DNA from: Allosaccharopolyspora coralli
GTDB lineage: Bacteria > Actinomycetota > Actinomycetes > Mycobacteriales > Pseudonocardiaceae
DNA length: 64,000 nt
Direction of reading: 5' to 3'
Assembly: GCF_009664835.1 (NCBI RefSeq)
Contig: NZ_CP045929.1
Span: 3,658,001 to 3,722,000, forward strand
Every line of letters starts with the position of its first letter. Positions within the stretch are counted from its first letter, which is position 1. The notes beneath the pieces were generated by a model. It had not been told where the DNA came from, did no database searches, and saw nothing but the letters and a program-made list of their open reading frames with translations. Positions 28,003 through 37,347 of the stretch are shown in pieces. The position numbers were made by a program, and so were the translations under genes.

Positions 28003-28766
28003 CCCTGCCTCGCACGAGTGACGAGTCCGGTTCCGGACACGGGACCGGAGTGAGCGCCCGCGGCGTGCGCGTCACCTATGGCGACACGCTCGCGCTCGAC
28101 GACGTGACGGTCGACATCGACGCCGGAACGATCTGTGGACTGCTCGGCATGAACGGGTCAGGGAAGTCCACGTTGTTCAAGTCGCTCATGGGCCTGGTCA
28201 CGCCGGACCGGGGCACGATCTCGCTGCTCGGCCGACGCTCGAAGCAAGCCCGCAAGGACGGCCTCGTCGCCTACGTCCCGCAGGCGGAGGCCGTGGACTG
28301 GGCGTTCCCGGTGGCCGTGGCGGACGTGGTCATGATGGGCCGCTACGGGCGACTGCGCGGCGGCAGGCGCCCACGGGCCGTCGACCGTTCGGCTGTGCGC
28401 GCGGCGTTGGACCGGGTGGGTCTCGCCGAGCTGCACGCGAACCCGATCGGCGCTCTCTCCGGCGGACAGCGCAAACGCGCGTTCGTCGCCCGCGGCCTCG
28501 CGCAGGAGGCGGAGTTGGTGTTCCTGGACGAGCCGTTCGCCGGTGTCGACACGCGATCCGAGTCGATGATCCGGGGCCTGCTGCGTGAACTACGTGACGA
28601 AGGCCGCACCGTCGTCGTCTCCACCCACGACCTCGCAGGCGTCGGCGACCTCTGCGACGAGGCGGTCCTGCTCCAGCAACGAGTCGTCGCCCACGGCCGC
28701 CCGGACGAAGTGCTCACCCCGGACACCCTGGCCAAGACCTTCGGCCTGGAAACGACAGAACCGTGA
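27999..28766 (+). CDS. Metal ABC transporter ATP-binding protein
   Basis: A 255-residue ABC ATPase with Walker A GMNGSGKST (about 50-58), Q-loop in YVPQAEAVDW, signature LSGGQRKR, Walker B LVFLDEP and the switch His in VVSTHDL. The YVPQ-x4-VDW-x-FP stretch is typical of Mn/Zn uptake ATPases. ATG 27999 overlaps the binding-protein stop. The permease gene follows after 101 bp that contains a strong inverted repeat. Confidence 0.93.
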   Translation: MTLPRTSDESGSGHGTGVSARGVRVTYGDTLALDDVTVDIDAGTICGLLGMNGSGKSTLFKSLMGLVTPDRGTISLLGRRSKQARKDGLVAYVPQAEAVDWAFPVAVADVVMMGRYGRLRGGRRPRAVDRSAVRAALDRVGLAELHANPIGALSGGQRKRAFVARGLAQEAELVFLDEPFAGVDTRSESMIRGLLRELRDEGRTVVVSTHDLAGVGDLCDEAVLLQQRVVAHGRPDEVLTPDTLAKTFGLETTEP

Positions 28767-28775
28767 CCGCCCGGA

Positions 28776-28822
28776 GCGAACGGCACCTTCGCCCCACATG
28801 ACGAGGCGACAGTGCCGTTCGC
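28776..28822. repeat. Inverted repeat between metal-transporter ATPase and permease genes
   Basis: GCGAACGGCAC (28776-28786) and GTGCCGTTCGC (28812-28822) are perfectly complementary over 11 bp, with inner TCGCC/GGCGA pairing in the loop. It begins 9 bp after the ATPase stop. It may partly terminate transcription or stabilise the upstream mRNA within the operon. Confidence 0.75.
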
Positions 28823-28867
28823 CCCTCCGGTACCGGCAGACGGCAACCACCTGAGAAGGCACCTGAC

Positions 28868-29743
28868 ATGGCCGAGATCCTTTACTGGCTCCTCGAACCG
28901 CTGCAGTTCGGGTTCATGCAGCGCGCACTGCTCATCAGCCTGACCGCCGCCCTGGTGTGCTCCGTCCTCTCGTGCTGGGTCACCCTCATCGGGTGGTCCC
29001 TGCTCGGCGACGCGGTGAGTCACGCGGTGCTTCCGGGCGTGGTCCTCGCGTACGTGCTGGCCATCCCGTTCTCGGCGGGCGCCTTCGTCTTCGGCGCGCT
29101 GGCGGTCGCGATGATCGGAGCGATCCGCAACACCACCCGGATCAAGGGCGACGCGGCGATCGGCGTGGTCTTCACGGGGCTGTTCGCGCTGGGAGTGGTG
29201 CTGGTGTCGCGGATCCCGAGCGAGATCGACCTGCAGCACATCCTGTTCGGCAACGTCCTCGGCGTGTCGGATTCGGACATCCTGCAGGTTCTCGTCATCG
29301 GCGCCCTCACACTCGGGGTGGCGTTGTACAAGCGCCGTGATCTCACGCTCTACGCGTTCGACCCGACCCACGCGCACGCGATCGGGCTGAATCCACGCCG
29401 GATCGGGGCGTTGCTGCTCACGATGCTCGCCTTGACGGTGGTCGTGGCGCTGCAGGCGGTCGGCGTGATCCTGGTGACGGCCATGCTCATCACGCCGGGG
29501 GCCACGGCGTTGTTGGTCACGCGTCGTTTCGGGCGGATGCTCGTGGTCTCGGCCCTGTTCTCGACCCTCGGCGCGTTGGCGGGCACGTACGCGAGTTTTC
29601 ACCTGGACACGGCGACCGGAGGAACGATCGTGTTGTGCCAGGCGATCCTGTTCCTCGTGGTGTATCTGGCGGCCCCGCAGCAGGGCATCGTCGCCACGGC
29701 GCTGCGAACTCGTCGTCGACGTGCTGCTGCAGCGGCCTCGTGA
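28868..29743 (+). CDS. Metal ABC transporter permease (ABC-3 family)
   Basis: A 291-residue permease of the ZnuB/MntB type with about eight hydrophobic helices. SLLGDAVSHAVLPGVVLAY is given here by its core GDAVSHAVLPG, the family signature, and FDPTHAHAIGLN follows the middle helices. It completes the importer with the binding protein and ATPase. ATG 28868 has GAGAAGG about 9 bases upstream. The DtxR-type regulator gene follows after 85 bp. Confidence 0.93.
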   Translation: MAEILYWLLEPLQFGFMQRALLISLTAALVCSVLSCWVTLIGWSLLGDAVSHAVLPGVVLAYVLAIPFSAGAFVFGALAVAMIGAIRNTTRIKGDAAIGVVFTGLFALGVVLVSRIPSEIDLQHILFGNVLGVSDSDILQVLVIGALTLGVALYKRRDLTLYAFDPTHAHAIGLNPRRIGALLLTMLALTVVVALQAVGVILVTAMLITPGATALLVTRRFGRMLVVSALFSTLGALAGTYASFHLDTATGGTIVLCQAILFLVVYLAAPQQGIVATALRTRRRRAAAAAS

Positions 29744-29828
29744 CTGGAGCCGGCTCGCCACCGGGGTGCGTCGCGCAGCGTCCGGTCCGGAGCCCGGCGC
29801 GGGCTCGAGGTCTCCTATCGTTGAGGTC

Positions 29829-30515
29829 ATGGAAAAGATGTCCGAGCGGCCGTCCCCCTCCGTGGAGGACTACGTCCGCACGATCTACGGGCTGACGGAA
29901 CGGGGCGTCGCGGTCACGAACGCGACGCTGACCCAGCGGCTCGGACTCAGCCCGTCCTCGGTGTCCGGCATGATCAACAAGCTGGATCAGTTGGGGCTGG
30001 TCACCCACGTCCGCTACCGCAGTGTGGAACTCACCCCGGAGGGGCGCGGCCTGGCCCACAGCGTGCTGCGCAGGCACCGGCTCATCGAGCTGTTCCTGGT
30101 CGAAGAGCTGGCCTACACCTGGGACGAGGTGCACATCGAGGCGGACTCGCTCGAACACGCCGTCTCGGACGAGCTGATCGCCCACATCGCCGCGAAACTC
30201 GGCCACCCGACGCACGACCCGCACGGCGACCCCATCCCCGCCGCCGACGGCAGCGTGGAAAAGCCGCGGACGACGCTGCTCAACCAGCTGGAACCGGGCA
30301 CGATCGGCACGATCGCGCGCGTGTGGGACACCGATCCGGAACTGCTGCGGTACCTCACCGATCACGACATCACTCTCGGAACCAGGATCGAGATCGTGGA
30401 ACGCAAGCCGTTCGGCGGGCCGCTGGTCGTCCGGGTCGGCGATCCGTCCCGGCCGACGACCCACTTCCTCGGCGCCGAGATCACCGAAGCGCTGTCGGTG
30501 AGCGTGCGCGGGTGA
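29829..30515 (+). CDS. DtxR-family metalloregulator (probable MntR/SirR type)
   Basis: A 228-residue regulator: winged helix (1-65; TLTQRLGLSPSSVSGMI is the HTH), dimerisation/metal domain and a C-terminal FeoA/SH3-like domain (about 150-228). Ancillary-site residues of DtxR are kept as His83, Glu87 and His102. At the primary site Glu109 and His110 are kept, but the iron-sensor cysteine is replaced by Asp106 (EADSLEH). An acidic residue there is the state found in Mn-responsive MntR, fitting its place behind a probable Mn importer. It very likely represses that operon when metal is replete. Confidence 0.88.
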   Translation: MEKMSERPSPSVEDYVRTIYGLTERGVAVTNATLTQRLGLSPSSVSGMINKLDQLGLVTHVRYRSVELTPEGRGLAHSVLRRHRLIELFLVEELAYTWDEVHIEADSLEHAVSDELIAHIAAKLGHPTHDPHGDPIPAADGSVEKPRTTLLNQLEPGTIGTIARVWDTDPELLRYLTDHDITLGTRIEIVERKPFGGPLVVRVGDPSRPTTHFLGAEITEALSVSVRG

Positions 30516-30519
30516 CGAG

Positions 30520-30951
30520 TCAGGACGCCCGGCGATCCGCCGCGTCGTCCACTCCCGGCTGCGCAGACGTGGGCGTCTCGCCATAGATCGCGTGCGTGAC
30601 CAGGTTGCGGTGCAACTCGTCGGTCCGGTGTGCCCCGAGCACCGCAAGCAACAGGTCGAAACGGTTGTCGGTGAGCAGGACCGCCACGGCCGCGAACCCG
30701 ACGAGTCCGCCGAAGACGAGAACGGACACCCACACCACGGAGGCGCCCTGTACGAGCAACATCACCGCGACCGCCAGTGCGAGGCCGGAACCGAAGGCGA
30801 CGCCGCGGGCAACACTCACCTGCGTGAGCAGGGAACGGAACGCCGGGTACTGGTGGCACAGCTGACGTACCAGCCGGGCACGCTCGCGGCGGTCCATCTG
30901 CGCGACCTGGCTGAGCCCGGCGGTGATCGGTTCACCCGCGCGGATGGCCAT
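30520..30951 (-). CDS. Hypothetical two-helix membrane protein
   Basis: A 143-residue protein. The N-terminal 45 residues are basic and soluble (AQMDRRERARLVRQL), two hydrophobic helices follow (about 50-69 and 74-92), and the C-terminus is polar. ATG 30951 has GGAG at a normal spacing and was preferred over the longer open frame reaching 31068. It converges with the DtxR-type gene, 4 bp apart. No family is recognised beyond a general resemblance to actinobacterial DUF proteins. The 229 bp upstream hold no evident gene. Confidence 0.65.
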   Translation of the reverse strand: MAIRAGEPITAGLSQVAQMDRRERARLVRQLCHQYPAFRSLLTQVSVARGVAFGSGLALAVAVMLLVQGASVVWVSVLVFGGLVGFAAVAVLLTDNRFDLLLAVLGAHRTDELHRNLVTHAIYGETPTSAQPGVDDAADRRAS

Positions 30952-31180
30952 GCTCGCTCCTGCCGCCTCGACACTGCCGATGCCCGTACCGGAATCGACG
31001 TTCCCGGTGCGTAACACCGGCCGCCCGAGAACCGATATCAGTCGATCACGTCCCGACTTCGAGAACAAGGCGTCATTCGGGCTGTTCCCTCACTGACGGG
31101 CGCGTCGCAGGGTCACGCCACTCTCGCGGGGTCTCGTGATGCACCGCCCACCGGTGAACAGCGGACACGGAAGGCCACAG

Positions 31181-31939
31181 TCAGCTACGTTCCGTGACAT
31201 TCGTGAGGAGTCCGTGCGGCTTCTGTCGCGTCCGCACTCGATAGCCCACGTGCAGGCTCGTCCCCGCCACGCTGCGCGCAGCCCGAGCCGCGACAGCGGC
31301 CGAGAACTCGATGCCCAGTACCCGCTGCAGGCTCGCCCGATCGTCGAACCGCCACTCGGCCACCACGCTCGCGCTGTCGAACCCGTGCTGGGCGAAGAAG
31401 TCTTCGATGCGAGCCGGGTCCAGCGCAGGCACGTCCGCACGCATCCAGTCCCCGTACGGGGAAAACCCCGTGTCCAGATCAACCACCAGCAGCGTTCCGC
31501 CGGGGCGCAGGACCCGATCGACCTCACGCAGCCCGGGCTCACAACCAGGGCCGAAGAAGTACGCCGTCCGCGCGTGCACGACGTCCATGCTCTCCGACTC
31601 CACAGGCAACGCCTGCGCCGCACCGGGACGCACGTCGACGTGCTCGACGCCCGTCAGCCCGCTCAGTCGGCGCCGCGCCCGCGTGACCAGCGGCGCGTAC
31701 GGTTCCACTCCGACAACGGAGGACGCGAGCCGGGCGAGACCCGCGAGGTGGTAGCCGTCCCCGCAGCCGACGTCGAGCACGTCCCGATCGCGGAGGTCAC
31801 AGCGGCTCTCCACGGCCCGGTGGAGCACCCCGGTCGCGTCCTGAGCCCGGTTCTCGAGTTCGTAGACCTCCGGCCAGTTCCAGATGTTCGGACTCGGCGT
31901 CGGCTCCACCGCCTGCCCCGTCCGCGCGCTCCGGCGCAT
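31181..31939 (-). CDS. Class I SAM-dependent methyltransferase
   Basis: A 252-residue methyltransferase with motif I DVLDVGCGDGYHLAGLA (key part DVGCGDG at about 55-61), motif II VVGVEPY and a post-motif RPGGTLLVVDLD. ATG 31939 overlaps the cdsA stop by one base (TGATG), so it is translationally coupled to cdsA. Coupling suggests a lipid, quinone or envelope substrate, but nothing in the sequence defines it. Confidence 0.85.
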   Translation of the reverse strand: MRRSARTGQAVEPTPSPNIWNWPEVYELENRAQDATGVLHRAVESRCDLRDRDVLDVGCGDGYHLAGLARLASSVVGVEPYAPLVTRARRRLSGLTGVEHVDVRPGAAQALPVESESMDVVHARTAYFFGPGCEPGLREVDRVLRPGGTLLVVDLDTGFSPYGDWMRADVPALDPARIEDFFAQHGFDSASVVAEWRFDDRASLQRVLGIEFSAAVAARAARSVAGTSLHVGYRVRTRQKPHGLLTNVTERS

Positions 31940-32784
31940 CACGCAGGCACGAGCCAGGACAGCATCAACCACGCCACGACGGCCGACGGCAGCAGTGAAT
32001 CCATCCGGTCCATCAGCCCGCCGTGTCCGGGCAGAAGATTGCCCATGTCCTTGATGCCCAGGTCCCGCTTCATCAGGGACTCCATCAGGTCACCGATGGT
32101 CGCGCTGCACACCACGGCCGCCCCGAACAGGGCGCCCTGCCACCACTGGCCTTCCAGCAGCAGCATCACGGTGGCCACACCGGCGGCGACACCAGCCAGC
32201 ATCGAGCCGGCGAACCCTTCCCAGGTCTTCTTCGGGCTCACCTTCGGCGCCATCGGATGCTTGCCGAGCAACACACCGAGCGTGTAGCCGCCGGTGTCCG
32301 AGGCGACCACGCCGACCATGAACGCCATCGCCCGGAACGCCCCGTCCTCCGGGACGACCAGCATCGCCGCGAACGAGGCGAACAGCGGCAGGTACGCCGT
32401 CATCAGGACCGAGGCGCTCACGTCGCGGAAGTAGCCCTCAGCGCCCCTGGCGAACCGCCACACCAGGCACGACAACACCGTGACCGCGAAGACGATCATG
32501 AGGCCGTTCACGCCGAACGGCCAGGACAACCAGAGCATCGCCTGACCGCCGAGCAGCACCGGAAGCAGCGACACCCGGATTCCCGCGCCGCGATGCAACG
32601 CCCCGGCCAGCTCCACCGTCGAGATCGCCACCGCGGCGGCGACGATCCCGATGTAGACGTGCCGCAGGATCAGCAACGACAGAATGATCGCCGCACCGAG
32701 CACCACGCCGACGGCGATCGCCGCCCTCAGGTCACGGCCGGCTCTCGACGGACGCGCCGGGGTTGCCGGCATGTCAGCGGACAT
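31939..32784 (-). CDS. cdsA: Phosphatidate cytidylyltransferase
   Basis: Makes CDP-diacylglycerol from phosphatidic acid and CTP. A 281-residue polytopic membrane protein with the CdsA signature split across SATIGDLMESLMKRDLGIKD (S-x(8)-K-R-x4-K-D) and PGHGGLMDRMDS near the C-terminus. ATG 32784 has GGAAGGTGGGG upstream; a GTG at 32817 is possible. It follows frr by 36 bp in the conserved rpsB-tsf-pyrH-frr-cdsA order, here with a methyltransferase appended. Confidence 0.95.
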   Translation of the reverse strand: MSADMPATPARPSRAGRDLRAAIAVGVVLGAAIILSLLILRHVYIGIVAAAVAISTVELAGALHRGAGIRVSLLPVLLGGQAMLWLSWPFGVNGLMIVFAVTVLSCLVWRFARGAEGYFRDVSASVLMTAYLPLFASFAAMLVVPEDGAFRAMAFMVGVVASDTGGYTLGVLLGKHPMAPKVSPKKTWEGFAGSMLAGVAAGVATVMLLLEGQWWQGALFGAAVVCSATIGDLMESLMKRDLGIKDMGNLLPGHGGLMDRMDSLLPSAVVAWLMLSWLVPA

Positions 32785-32820
32785 CCGGGCCCCACCTTCC
32801 AGCTTGCCGGCCGTCACCGC

Positions 32821-33378
32821 TCAGACTTCGAGCAGCTCGGATTCTTTGTGCTTGACCAACTCGTCGATCTGACTCACGTACCGGTGGGTGACGTTCTCCA
32901 GCTCCTTCTCGCCGCGCATGCCGTCGTCCTCGCCGACCTCTCCATCCTTGATGAGACGGTCGATCTCCTCCTTGGCCTTGCGCCGGATCCCGCGCACGGA
33001 GATCCGGGCCTCCTCGCCCTTCTGCTTGGCGAGCTTGACCATCTCCTTGCGCCGCTCCTCGGTCATCTGCGGGATCGCCACCCGGATCAGGTTGCCGTCG
33101 TCGGAGGGGTTCACACCCAGGTCCGAGTCCCGGATCGCCTTCTCCATGGCCTGCAGCTGGCTCGCGTCGTACGGCTTGATCACGACCAGCCGGGCTTCCG
33201 GCACGTTGATACTGGCGAGCTGATTGAGCGGGGTCGGCGAACCGTAGTAGTCGACGACGATGTTGGAGAACATCGCCGGGTTCGCGCGGCCGGTGCGGAC
33301 CGTGGCCAGCTCGTCCTTGGCCACGCCCACCGCCTTCTGCATCTTCTCCTCGCCGTCGAGGAGAGTCTCGTCGATCAC
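32821..33378 (-). CDS. frr: Ribosome recycling factor
   Basis: A 185-residue protein of normal length that splits post-termination ribosomes with EF-G. Signatures [13 protein letters not shown] and [18 protein letters not shown], here [11 protein letters not shown], are seen, as is [13 protein letters not shown]. The start is GTG 33378, preceded by GAAGGAG; an upstream in-frame extension has no ribosome site. It sits 87 bp from pyrH. Confidence 0.97.
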   Translation of the reverse strand: MIDETLLDGEEKMQKAVGVAKDELATVRTGRANPAMFSNIVVDYYGSPTPLNQLASINVPEARLVVIKPYDASQLQAMEKAIRDSDLGVNPSDDGNLIRVAIPQMTEERRKEMVKLAKQKGEEARISVRGIRRKAKEEIDRLIKDGEVGEDDGMRGEKELENVTHRYVSQIDELVKHKESELLEV

Positions 33379-33465
33379 GGCTGCTCCTTCACAGATGCCG
33401 ACCACTGGACATTGCACGGCCGCCGACGCGCAGCGACCCACGACACGATCAGGATCTCAGCAGGC

Positions 33466-34227
33466 TCATACTCGGCTTGCGGCCGGGGTGCTCACCAGCG
33501 TCCCGATCCGTTCACCACGCACCGCCCGCGCGATGTTTCCCTCTTCCAAGAGGTTGAACACGAGCATCGGCATGTGGTTGTCCATGCACAAGCTGAACGC
33601 CGTCGCGTCGGCCACCTTCAAGCCGCGCTCCAGGACTTCACGGTGCGTGATGCTCGGGAACAGCTCGGCTCCCGGCGTCGTCTTCGGGTCCGCCGTGTAC
33701 ACACCGTTGACGCCCTTGGCCATGAGCACCACCTCGGCCCCGATCTCCAGCGCACGCTGGGCGGCGGTGGTGTCGGTGGAGAAGTACGGCATGCCGACTC
33801 CCGCGCCGAAGATCACGACCCGCCCCTTCTCCAGGTGCCGGATCGCACGCCGCGGGATGTAGGGCTCGGCGACCTGCCCCATCTCGATGGCCGTCTGCAC
33901 CCGGGTCTCGATGTCGTGCTCACGTTCGAGGAAGTCCTGCAGCGCGAGGCAGTTCATCACCGTGCCCAGCATGCCCATGTAGTCACCGCGCGAACGCTCC
34001 AGGCCGCGTTGCTGCAGTTCGGCGCCCCGGAAGAAGTTTCCGCCACCGATGACCACAGAGACTTCCACGCCGCCGGCGACGACATCGGCGAGTTGTTCGG
34101 CGACCGCGCCGACCACGTCCGGGTCGACCCCGACGGCACCGCCGCCGAACATCTCACCGCCCAACTTCAGCAGCACCCGGCTGTAGCCGTCGATCGCGTC
34201 CGCTGTCGGCACGCCGTCGTGGGTCAC
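33466..34227 (-). CDS. pyrH: UMP kinase
   Basis: Hexameric bacterial UMP kinase of the amino-acid-kinase fold, making UDP. 253 residues with [13 protein letters not shown] (ATP site), [23 protein letters not shown] and [16 protein letters not shown] at the C-terminus. The start is GTG 34227 behind a near-perfect AGGAGGAA. A hairpin terminator separates it from tsf. Confidence 0.97.
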   Translation of the reverse strand: MTHDGVPTADAIDGYSRVLLKLGGEMFGGGAVGVDPDVVGAVAEQLADVVAGGVEVSVVIGGGNFFRGAELQQRGLERSRGDYMGMLGTVMNCLALQDFLEREHDIETRVQTAIEMGQVAEPYIPRRAIRHLEKGRVVIFGAGVGMPYFSTDTTAAQRALEIGAEVVLMAKGVNGVYTADPKTTPGAELFPSITHREVLERGLKVADATAFSLCMDNHMPMLVFNLLEEGNIARAVRGERIGTLVSTPAASRV

Positions 34228-34440
34228 AGGTTCCTCCTGAAATCCGTGCGGACATCCGCCCTACCGCGTCCCGGTGGGGCGCGATGCCGGTCTTCCGGCT
34301 TCGTCGATCGACGCGGACGGGGCCCCGGTCGCCGAGACGACCGTTCGTCACAGTGTCGGGTATGCGGTCGCCTACCCCGTGTGCGGGCGGCCCGCGCACC
34401 GTCCCACACGTTCCCGCACGGACCGCGTCCGCCCGAGAAA

Positions 34441-34472
34441 GCGCCCCGCCTCCGGTAGCGAAGGCGGGGCGC
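34441..34472 (-). terminator. Hairpin terminator in the 337-bp tsf-pyrH gap
   Basis: GCGCCCCGCCT (34441-34451) and AGGCGGGGCGC (34462-34472) form a perfect 11-bp stem with a 10-base loop, followed on the minus strand by TTTCTCGGG. It lies 92 bp past the tsf stop. The rest of the gap (34228-34564) has no gene I can support and probably holds the pyrH promoter. Confidence 0.75.
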
Positions 34473-34564
34473 ACTGTCGACACTCGTCGGTGGGCCGTGT
34501 GACCGCGACCCGGAAACAGGATGGCCCGCGGCAGGGACTCCTGCCACCCGACATGCCGCGAGGA

Positions 34565-35380
34565 TCAGGCCTGGCCGACCTCGAAACGCGTGAAGCTGGT
34601 GAGCGTGACACCGGCCGCGTCGAGACGGGCCTTCACGGTCTGCTTGTTGTCCTGCACCGACGGCTGGTCGAGCAGGCAGTTGTCCTTGTAGAAGCCGTTG
34701 AGGCGACCCTCGATGATCTTCGGCAGCGCCTGCTCCGGCTTGCCCTCTTCCTTCGCGGTCTCCTCGGCGATGCGGCGCTCGTTGGCGACGATGTCCTCCG
34801 GGACCTCGCTGCGGTCGAGGTAGGTCGGCTTGAGCGCGGCGACCTGCATGGCCGCGCCGCGAGCGGCCTCGTCGTCCGCACCGCTGTACTGCACGAGCAC
34901 GCCGACCGCGGGCGGCAGGCCCGCGGCACGACGGTGCAGATAGGTCGCGACGGTTCCGTCGAACGCCGCCACCCGGCGCAGCTCCAGTTTCTCGCCGATC
35001 TTGGCGGACAGCTCGTGGATGGCGTCGCTGACGGTCTTACCGTCCAGCTCGGCCGCCAGCGTGCTCTCGACGTCGGTCGCGCCCGCGGCCTTGGCCGCCG
35101 TGACGACCGCGTTGGCGAGTGCGACGAACTCGTCGTTCTTCGCGACGAAGTCGGTCTCGCTGTTCAGCTCGATCATCACGCCGGAATCGGCGGCGACGAG
35201 CCCCTCGGCTGTGGAGCGCTCGGCACGCTTGCCGACGTCCTTCGCACCCTTGATACGCAGGTTCTCCACGGCTTTGTCGAAGTCGCCGTCGTTGGCCTCG
35301 AGCGCCTTCTTGCAGTCCATCATGCCGGCGCCGGTCAGCTCGCGAAGCCGCTTGACGTCGGCCGCAGTGTAGTTCGCCAT
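34565..35380 (-). CDS. tsf: Translation elongation factor Ts
   Basis: Nucleotide exchange factor for EF-Tu. 271 residues, typical for actinobacteria, with the N-terminal UBA-like domain ([20 protein letters not shown], key TGAGMMDCK) and [15 protein letters not shown] 35380 is the first codon of the conserved N-terminus. It follows rpsB by 109 bp. Confidence 0.97.
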   Translation of the reverse strand: MANYTAADVKRLRELTGAGMMDCKKALEANDGDFDKAVENLRIKGAKDVGKRAERSTAEGLVAADSGVMIELNSETDFVAKNDEFVALANAVVTAAKAAGATDVESTLAAELDGKTVSDAIHELSAKIGEKLELRRVAAFDGTVATYLHRRAAGLPPAVGVLVQYSGADDEAARGAAMQVAALKPTYLDRSEVPEDIVANERRIAEETAKEEGKPEQALPKIIEGRLNGFYKDNCLLDQPSVQDNKQTVKARLDAAGVTLTSFTRFEVGQA

Positions 35381-35489
35381 CGTGCGTGGTCCGTCCTTGT
35401 CCGGAATGTCGCAGTCGGTCCGTCCCCACGCGGGGACGGTGGTCGGGTGAACCGCCTCGCGCCCGCCGTGGCGGGCGCGAGGCGTCGGA

Positions 35490-36320
35490 TCAGGACTGCG
35501 CGGGCTGCTCGCCAGCCTGCGCCGTCGCCGCGTCGGACCCGGCCAGCAGGTCCTTCTCCCACTCGGCCAGCGGCTCCTCGCCACCGGTGGCCTCCGGCTT
35601 CTCCTCGCCCTCGACGGCACCGTTGGACCGGCCGCCGCGCGACATGAGGCCGTCGGCGACACCGTCGGCGACCACGCGGGTCAACAGCGCGGCAGAGCGG
35701 ATCGCGTCGTCGTTACCCGGGATCGGGTAGTCGACCTCGTCCGGATCGCAGTTGGTGTCCAGGATCGCCACGACCGGGATGCCCAGCTTGCGGGCCTCGC
35801 CGACGGCGATGTGCTCCTTCTTGGTGTCCACGATCCACACGGCGCTGGGCACCTTGGACATGTCGCGGATACCACCGAGGGTCTTCTCGAGCTTGTCCTT
35901 CTCGCGGGTCAGCATCAAGATCTCCTTCTTGGTGCGCCCCGCGAAGCCGCCGGTCTGCTCCATCGTCTCGAGTTCCTTGAGACGCTGCAGACGGCGGTGG
36001 ACGGTCTGGAAGTTGGTGAGCATGCCGCCCAGCCAACGCTGGTTCACGAACGGCATACCGACGCGCTGGGCCTGCTCGGCGATCGCTTCCTGCGCCTGCT
36101 TCTTGGTGCCGACGAACATGATCGTGCCGCCGTGCGCCACGGTCTGCTTGATGAAGTCGTAGGCCCCGTCGATGTAGGACAGGGTCTGCTGCAGGTCGAT
36201 GATGTAGATGCCGTTGCGCTCGGTGAAGATGTAGCGCTTCATCTTCGGGTTCCAGCGCCGGGTCTGATGCCCGAAATGCACGCCGCTGTCGAGCAGCTGC
36301 TTCATGGTGACGACGGCCAT
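35490..36320 (-). CDS. rpsB: 30S ribosomal protein S2
   Basis: 276 residues. It begins [20 protein letters not shown], the universal S2 start, with [11 protein letters not shown] and LVDTNCDP-type sequence (here [19 protein letters not shown]). The C-terminal 35 residues are an acidic Glu/Ala-rich tail, as in other actinobacteria. It is the first gene of the rpsB-tsf unit; promoter and leader lie in the 409 bp upstream. Confidence 0.97.
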   Translation of the reverse strand: MAVVTMKQLLDSGVHFGHQTRRWNPKMKRYIFTERNGIYIIDLQQTLSYIDGAYDFIKQTVAHGGTIMFVGTKKQAQEAIAEQAQRVGMPFVNQRWLGGMLTNFQTVHRRLQRLKELETMEQTGGFAGRTKKEILMLTREKDKLEKTLGGIRDMSKVPSAVWIVDTKKEHIAVGEARKLGIPVVAILDTNCDPDEVDYPIPGNDDAIRSAALLTRVVADGVADGLMSRGGRSNGAVEGEEKPEATGGEEPLAEWEKDLLAGSDAATAQAGEQPAQS

Positions 36321-36729
36321 GGCCTGTTTCGCACCTCGTCGTGTCGGGCGTGCCGCCGCAGCGACACGCGGGTTTCGGTTCTCGCGGACGCCCGGGTGGG
36401 GCCCGCCCTGGTGCCTGGCCGGTTCTCCCACCGGGATCCGTGACCGGACCCGGACCTCGGGAGCACCGCGTCCCTCGCCCTCACGGCAGCGATCCTGGCT
36501 CACCGCTACTCGGAGAACGTCACCTGAAGCCGCACACTGCGGGACGGTGATGTCGGGGCGACGCGCAGGCACGCGAAGTCGGCTCGTGCTCGCACGAAAC
36601 CGCAGACCTAGTGTACTGGACCGCGGAACCGTCCGAGACCACGGCCGGTTGTCCACAGCTCGCCGGGTTGTCCACAGATTCACGATCGTGTTCTGGCCGG
36701 GCAGCACCGGGCCCGAACACCGTGGACGG
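36321..36729. other. 409-bp divergent intergenic region between rpsB and the M23 peptidase gene, with two DnaA-box-like sites
   Basis: No gene can be supported here. It must hold the rpsB promoter/leader and the peptidase promoter. TTGTCCACA occurs twice in direct orientation at 36649-36657 and 36668-36676, 19 bp apart. This 9-mer is the actinobacterial DnaA-box consensus. The pair is close to the peptidase start. Confidence 0.6.
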
Positions 36730-37347
36730 ATGCCATCCCCGATCAGTTTCCCGACCCGGCCTACCCGGGCGATCAACCGCCTTCTGCGACGGACCGTTCT
36801 CCTGATGACGCTGGTCACGGCACTACTGGGCGGACAGGCGCTGGTCGCCGCCTCGGCCCCGCCCGCACACGGCCCCTCCACGCGCGCCGAATCCCGGTAC
36901 GACTGGCCATTGCATCCGCGGCCCGAAGTCGTCCGTGGGTACGAGGCGCCGTCGACGCCCTACGGGCCGGGTCATCGGGGGGTCGACCTCGCTGGCTCCC
37001 TCGGCCAACCCGTACTCGCCGCCGGTGACGGACTGGTGCTGTTCGCCGCTCCGCTCGCCGGGCGTCCCGTCGTCTCCATCGAGCACCCGGGTGGTCTGCG
37101 CACCACCTACGAGCCCGTCACCGCGACCGTCGAGGTGGGCGACCTCGTGCGGCGCGGCGAGTCGATCGGGGTGCTGACAGGCGGTCACCCCGAGTGCGCG
37201 GTACCGGAGCCGGGCGCGTGCCTGCACTGGGGCGCCCGCAGACGACTGGACTACACCGACCCGCTACGCCTGGTCGGGCCGTCGCCGGTGCGACTGCTGC
37301 CGTGGACCGAACCGCCCGACGCCGCGTTCACGTCGCCTGTTCGGTGA
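36730..37347 (+). CDS. Secreted M23-family metallopeptidase
   Basis: A 205-residue protein with an N-terminal signal/anchor ([20 protein letters not shown], about 25-44) and a LytM-type domain. Zinc ligands are in GHRGVDLAG (H-x3-D) and CLHWGAR (last H of the HxH-type motif). The usual first H of HxH is Cys-Leu-His, so this pair may be non-standard. It is a likely peptidoglycan endopeptidase or a degenerate regulator of one. Its 3' end overlaps the convergent sigma-factor gene by 20 bp. The same arrangement beside rpsB is common in actinobacteria. Confidence 0.85.
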   Translation: MPSPISFPTRPTRAINRLLRRTVLLMTLVTALLGGQALVAASAPPAHGPSTRAESRYDWPLHPRPEVVRGYEAPSTPYGPGHRGVDLAGSLGQPVLAAGDGLVLFAAPLAGRPVVSIEHPGGLRTTYEPVTATVEVGDLVRRGESIGVLTGGHPECAVPEPGACLHWGARRRLDYTDPLRLVGPSPVRLLPWTEPPDAAFTSPVR

